The notes below the pieces were generated by a model. The model had not been told where the DNA came from and did no database searches. It worked only from the letters and a program-made list of their open reading frames with translations. Made by a program: the position numbers and the translations under genes. This document shows, piece after piece, positions 7,611-9,778 of a stretch of DNA of 9,778 nt. The stretch is from positions 1 to 9,778 of the forward strand of contig JALUMP010000070.1 of NCBI GenBank assembly GCA_027039745.1, read 5' to 3'. The DNA is from Candidatus Parcubacteria bacterium. Lineage in GTDB: Bacteria > Patescibacteriota > Minisyncoccia > Phycocordibacterales > GCA-2747955. Position 1 is the first letter of the stretch, and each line of letters begins with the position of its first letter.

Positions 7611-7751
7611 AATTAGCGAGCTGCTTTGTCGACTGCGTGTAAATTTTTCTTCACCATTTTTGAGTGAGCAAGTCGAACGAAAAATGCCTATATTACGGCT
7701 CAGAAAAATTTCACTTGTCTCCTCGTATCTCATCTAATTTTTAAAGTTTAG
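7600..7751. repeat. 152-bp nested palindromic element overlapping the 3' end of gatA (MITE-like or RNA-fold element)
   Basis: Terminal inverted repeats CTAAACTTTAAAATTAG (7600-7616) and CTAATTTTTAAAGTTTAG (7734-7751) match except for one extra T. Inside them GTGTAAATTTTTCT (7637-7650) faces AGAAAAATTTCAC (7702-7714), and inside those CATTTTT (7655-7661) faces AAAAATG (7680-7686). The apex contains GAGTGAGCAAGTCGAAC. The element is visibly richer in C and G than neighbouring spacers. The left arm carries the last gatA codons and its TAA. No transposase or credible ORF lies inside. It could be a miniature mobile element, a repetitive palindromic unit, or a structured 3' UTR. The repeats are seen directly; mobility is inferred. 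Confidence 0.6.
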
Positions 7752-7769
7752 ATAAGAAAACTTGAAATT

Positions 7770-7809
7770 AAGATGAAAATTAGCCTTGCCAATTTTTCAT
7801 CTTTTTTTT
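7770..7809 (+). terminator. Intrinsic terminator of gatC-gatA
   Basis: AAGATGAAAATTAGC (7770-7784) pairs with GCCAATTTTTCATCTT (7788-7803), allowing one A/C mismatch and one bulged T, loop CTT, followed by TTTTTT to about 7809. It lies after the palindromic element and before the next promoter. Confidence 0.75.
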
Positions 7810-7820
7810 AATTCTAAAAA

Positions 7821-7829
7821 TGATAAAAT
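7821..7829 (+). promoter_or_regulatory. Extended -10 promoter of the small membrane protein gene
   Basis: TGATAAAAT with only 6 nt to the ATG at 7836, so transcription would start essentially on the start codon. No good -35 is seen. Confidence 0.45.
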
Positions 7830-7835
7830 AATTTT

Positions 7836-8111
7836 ATGAAAAAACAAAATGAAAAAGGATTTTTTGGAGGTCTTTTATCTGTCATATTGGGAGTTATGAT
7901 TGTCGGAGCAGTGGTTGTTGTATATGTGCTTTTTGATACTGGGAAGATGAATAAAAAACAAGTTTTTAGTGAAGTAAAGAAAATTTTTGTTGGAGAAAAA
8001 AAAGAACATATTCCACCATTTGGCAAAGTGGGTGAGGCACCAAAGCCTATTTTTAATAAAATAGAAAAACAAAATGATTCAATGGTTGGGGAAGATGTGA
8101 TAGAAAAATAA
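7836..8111 (+). CDS. Small single-pass membrane protein, unknown function
   Basis: 91 residues. A short Lys-rich N-terminus (MKKQNEKG) is followed by one strong hydrophobic segment (about residues 12-33, containing VILGVMIVGAVVVVYVLF). The charged tail is rich in Lys, Glu and Pro (HIPPFGKVGEAPKP). There is no lipobox Cys and no obvious signal peptidase site, so a signal anchor is likely. I do not recognise a family. It lies between gatA and gatB with its own -10 and a strong terminator, so it need not be functionally tied to them. No TGA codons occur in frame. Confidence 0.7.
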   Translation: MKKQNEKGFFGGLLSVILGVMIVGAVVVVYVLFDTGKMNKKQVFSEVKKIFVGEKKEHIPPFGKVGEAPKPIFNKIEKQNDSMVGEDVIEK

Positions 8112-8129
8112 TTTGATATTAGAGGAAAT

Positions 8130-8170
8130 CACGAAATTTGGCAGAGCCAAATTTTGTGCTTTTTATTTTT
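8130..8170 (+). terminator. Strong intrinsic terminator after the small membrane protein gene
   Basis: 13-bp stem CACGAAATTTGGC (8130-8142) / GCCAAATTTTGTG (8146-8158) with one G-U pair and loop AGA, then CTTTTTATTTTT. It lies 18 bases after the stop codon and separates this gene from gatB. Confidence 0.85.
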
Positions 8171-8197
8171 AAAGTTTTTTAGTGTTTTGTTTTTGTT

Positions 8198-8226
8198 TTG
8201 CTCACCAATAAAAAAAATGTTAGAAT
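8198..8226 (+). promoter_or_regulatory. Promoter of gatB
   Basis: TTGCTC (8198-8203), 17-bp spacer, TAGAAT (8221-8226), preceded by TG at 8218-8219 (extended -10 TGTTAGAAT). There are 9 nt to the gatB ATG at 8236, giving a predicted leader of 2-3 nt. Confidence 0.6.
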
Positions 8227-8235
8227 GGTTTTTAT

Positions 8236-9699
8236 ATGACAAATAAGATTATTGGAAAAAAGACAGGGAAAGAGTATTTTGTAACTATTGGTTTAGAGAT
8301 TCATGCTGAAATGAAAACTAAAACTAAGATGTTTTGCCGATGCAAAAACGACCCATTTAATAGTAAACCAAATACAAATATTTGTCCGATTTGTACAGGG
8401 CAACCAGGGACTTTACCTTATGTAAACAAGCAGGCATGTAAAAATGTGATGAAAGTGGGAGTTGCTTTGGGTTCTGACTTAGCAGACTTTTCTGAGTTTG
8501 ATAGAAAAAATTACTTTTATCCTGATATCCCAAAAGCTTATCAGATTTCTCAGTTTCAATATCCTCTTGTTTCTGGTGGTTCTTTGGTTGGGGTAGAGCT
8601 TGAAAGAATTCATATGGAAGAAGATACTGCCACATCTATCCATAAAAATGGAAAATCACTTGTGGATTATAATCGTTCTTCTGTGCCACTTATGGAGCTT
8701 GTTACTCGTCCTGTTATCCACGATGCAGAAACTGCAGTAAAGTTTGCTAAAGAATTGCAGTTACTTTTAAGAACTCTTGGTGTTTCAGATGCTAATTTAG
8801 AAAAAGGAGAAATGAGAATAGAGGCTAATATTTCGCTTTCAGAAAATGGATATTTTGATGGAGATTTTTCAAAACTTGGTGTTAAAACAGAGGTAAAAAA
8901 TCTAAATTCTTTTAAGGTGGTGGGTCAGGCTATTGAATATGAAATAAAAAGACATTTGGCGATATTGGAAGGTGAGGCTGAAGGTGAAATTGTGCAAGAG
9001 ACAAGAGGTTGAGATGAAAACGAAGGGGCAACTTTTTCCCAAAGAAAAAAAGAGACTTCTGATGATTATAGATATTTTCCAGATCCAGATATTCCAAAAT
9101 ATAAATTTTCAGAGCTTGAAGAATTTTCAAAAGAGGTTTTAAAAAAAGAGCTCCCAGAGCTTCCTTGAGAAAAAAGAGAGAGATATTTAACTGATTACAA
9201 AATTCAAGCTGACGATGTAGAGTTTTATTTGAACAATAAAGCTTTCGATAAGATATTTTCAACAGCAGCTTCTTTACTTGACAATAATGGATATAAAAAG
9301 CTTTCTAATTATGTCTCAACAGACCTTGCGGGGCTTGAAAAAAACGATGAAGAGGGAAGCTTAGAGAATATCTCAGGAGAGCAAATGGCTCTTATGGTTA
9401 AAATGATTTTAGAAGGAGAATTGTCTTCTAGGGGGGCAAAAGATTTACTTTTAGAAATGTATAAAAATGGTGGAGAAGCTAAAGTTATTGCTAAAGAGAA
9501 AAATTTAATTCAAAAATCAGATGAAGGAGAGTTGAAAAAAGTAGTAGAAGAAATCATTACTGATAACCCAAAACAGACCGAAGATTACAAAGCAGGTGAA
9601 GAGAAACTTTTGCAATATTTTGTAGGGCAGGGGATGAAAGCAACACGGGGAAGTGCTAACCCAGGAGTGCTTGCAAAACTTTTTAAAGAGTTGCTTTAA
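8236..9699 (+). CDS. gatB: Aspartyl/glutamyl-tRNA(Asn/Gln) amidotransferase subunit B
   Basis: 487 residues, normal length. This subunit binds mischarged tRNA, activates the carboxyl group with ATP and transamidates it with ammonia from GatA. The N-terminal catalytic domain begins with GLEIHAEMKT (19-28). Four Cys, C34, C36, C50 and C53 (CRC and CPIC), form the family zinc site. DYNRSSVPLMELVTRP starts at D144, and DDYRYFPDPD starts at D276. The C-terminal GatB/YqeY domain (about 340-487) ends with VGQGMKATRGSANP. TGA codons at 9010-9012 (codon 259, QETRG-W-DE) and 9166-9168 (codon 311, LPELP-W-EKRERY) are read as Trp; the first is one of the clearest diagnostics of the code, since homologues have an aromatic residue there. 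It has its own promoter, separate from gatCA. Confidence 0.97.
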
Positions 9700-9748
9700 A
9701 ATTTAAAAATTTGCAATTTACTTTGTTGACTTCGAGAAAAATTTTATC

Positions 9749-9766
9749 AAGGTATATTTATACCTT
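9749..9766 (+). terminator. Hairpin downstream of gatB, possible weak terminator
   Basis: Perfect 8-bp stem AAGGTATA / TATACCTT with a TT loop, 49 bases after the gatB stop. It lacks a good T-run afterwards, so termination is uncertain. The surrounding sequence (9696-9778) shows limited resemblance to the palindromic element after gatA, and the hairpin may belong to such an element. Confidence 0.3.
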
Positions 9767-9778
9767 TCTAAGTATCTC

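Noticed and set aside
7664..7682. tRNA-like T-loop (GTTCGACT on the minus strand) inside the palindromic element
   Set aside because: No flanking T-stem, D-arm, anticodon arm or acceptor stem can be paired around it.
7513..7737. 74-codon ORF running through the end of gatA and the palindromic element
   Set aside because: It starts inside gatA in another frame, has no initiation signal, and its sequence is explained by the palindromic repeat.
8165..8181. ATTTTTAAAGTTT match to the right arm of the palindromic element (7737-7749)
   Set aside because: A 13-base A/T-rich match is expected by chance in such a sequence, and no partner arm is present.
939..9168. TGA read as glycine (table 25) or as selenocysteine
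   Set aside because: The GatB and FtsH contexts call for an aromatic residue, and glycine in them would be unusual. Ten TGA codons spread over housekeeping genes at non-Cys positions do not fit selenocysteine.
2063..9699. Split genes interpreted as many truncated pseudogenes
   Set aside because: Every break is TGA in the same frame, never a frameshift, and catalytic motifs on both sides are intact. A single code change explains them all.

Overview
The window reads as chromosomal DNA of an AT-rich bacterium with a reduced genome, most likely a Patescibacteria/CPR relative. That placement rests on recalled family patterns (the FtsH core, the GatC C-terminus ending in VKKIL, the small ComEC) and is an inference. 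The main observation is the genetic code. Eight of the ten recognisable protein genes are interrupted by in-frame TGA (10 TGA codons in all), and the frame and homology continue straight across each one. Where the family position is recognisable the residue is aromatic: GatB QETRG-W-DE and FtsH PSSF-W-YYF. So TGA is read as tryptophan (as in translation table 4), not as stop and not as glycine as in Gracilibacteria/Absconditabacteria (table 25). TGG occurs only about three times in the same genes. All nine visible stops are TAA (7) or TAG (2).

Layout. Positions 1-1854 (minus strand): a PAP2-type phosphatase (1854-1303, carrying one premature TAA at codon 34) overlapping comEC, which runs off the left edge. 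Positions 1855-2062: divergent intergenic region holding a promoter, a 22-codon His-rich leader ORF and a terminator with a competing antiterminator, which together look like a classical attenuator. Positions 2063-3272: a LOG/TIGR00725-type Rossmann protein overlapping a HAD phosphatase. Positions 3335-5284: ftsH with its own promoter and terminator. Positions 5396-5761: a 121-residue protein of unknown function with a near-consensus promoter and a terminator. Positions 5857-7610: gatC-gatA. Positions 7600-7803: a nested palindromic element touching the 3' end of gatA, then a terminator. Positions 7836-8111: a small single-pass membrane protein. Positions 8236-9699: gatB. Positions 9700-9778: short tail with a hairpin.

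Together, gatCAB make the amidotransferase that converts Glu-tRNA(Gln) (and/or Asp-tRNA(Asn)) to the amidated form. FtsH is the membrane quality-control protease. ComEC is the DNA-uptake channel. The LOG and HAD pair look like nucleotide-metabolism enzymes. No gene has a convincing Shine-Dalgarno sequence. Instead, -10 boxes, often extended (TGWTARAAT-like), sit 6-10 nt before most first start codons, which suggests leaderless mRNAs. There is no gene-free stretch longer than 300 bases. I see no tRNA, rRNA, CRISPR array or transposase gene.
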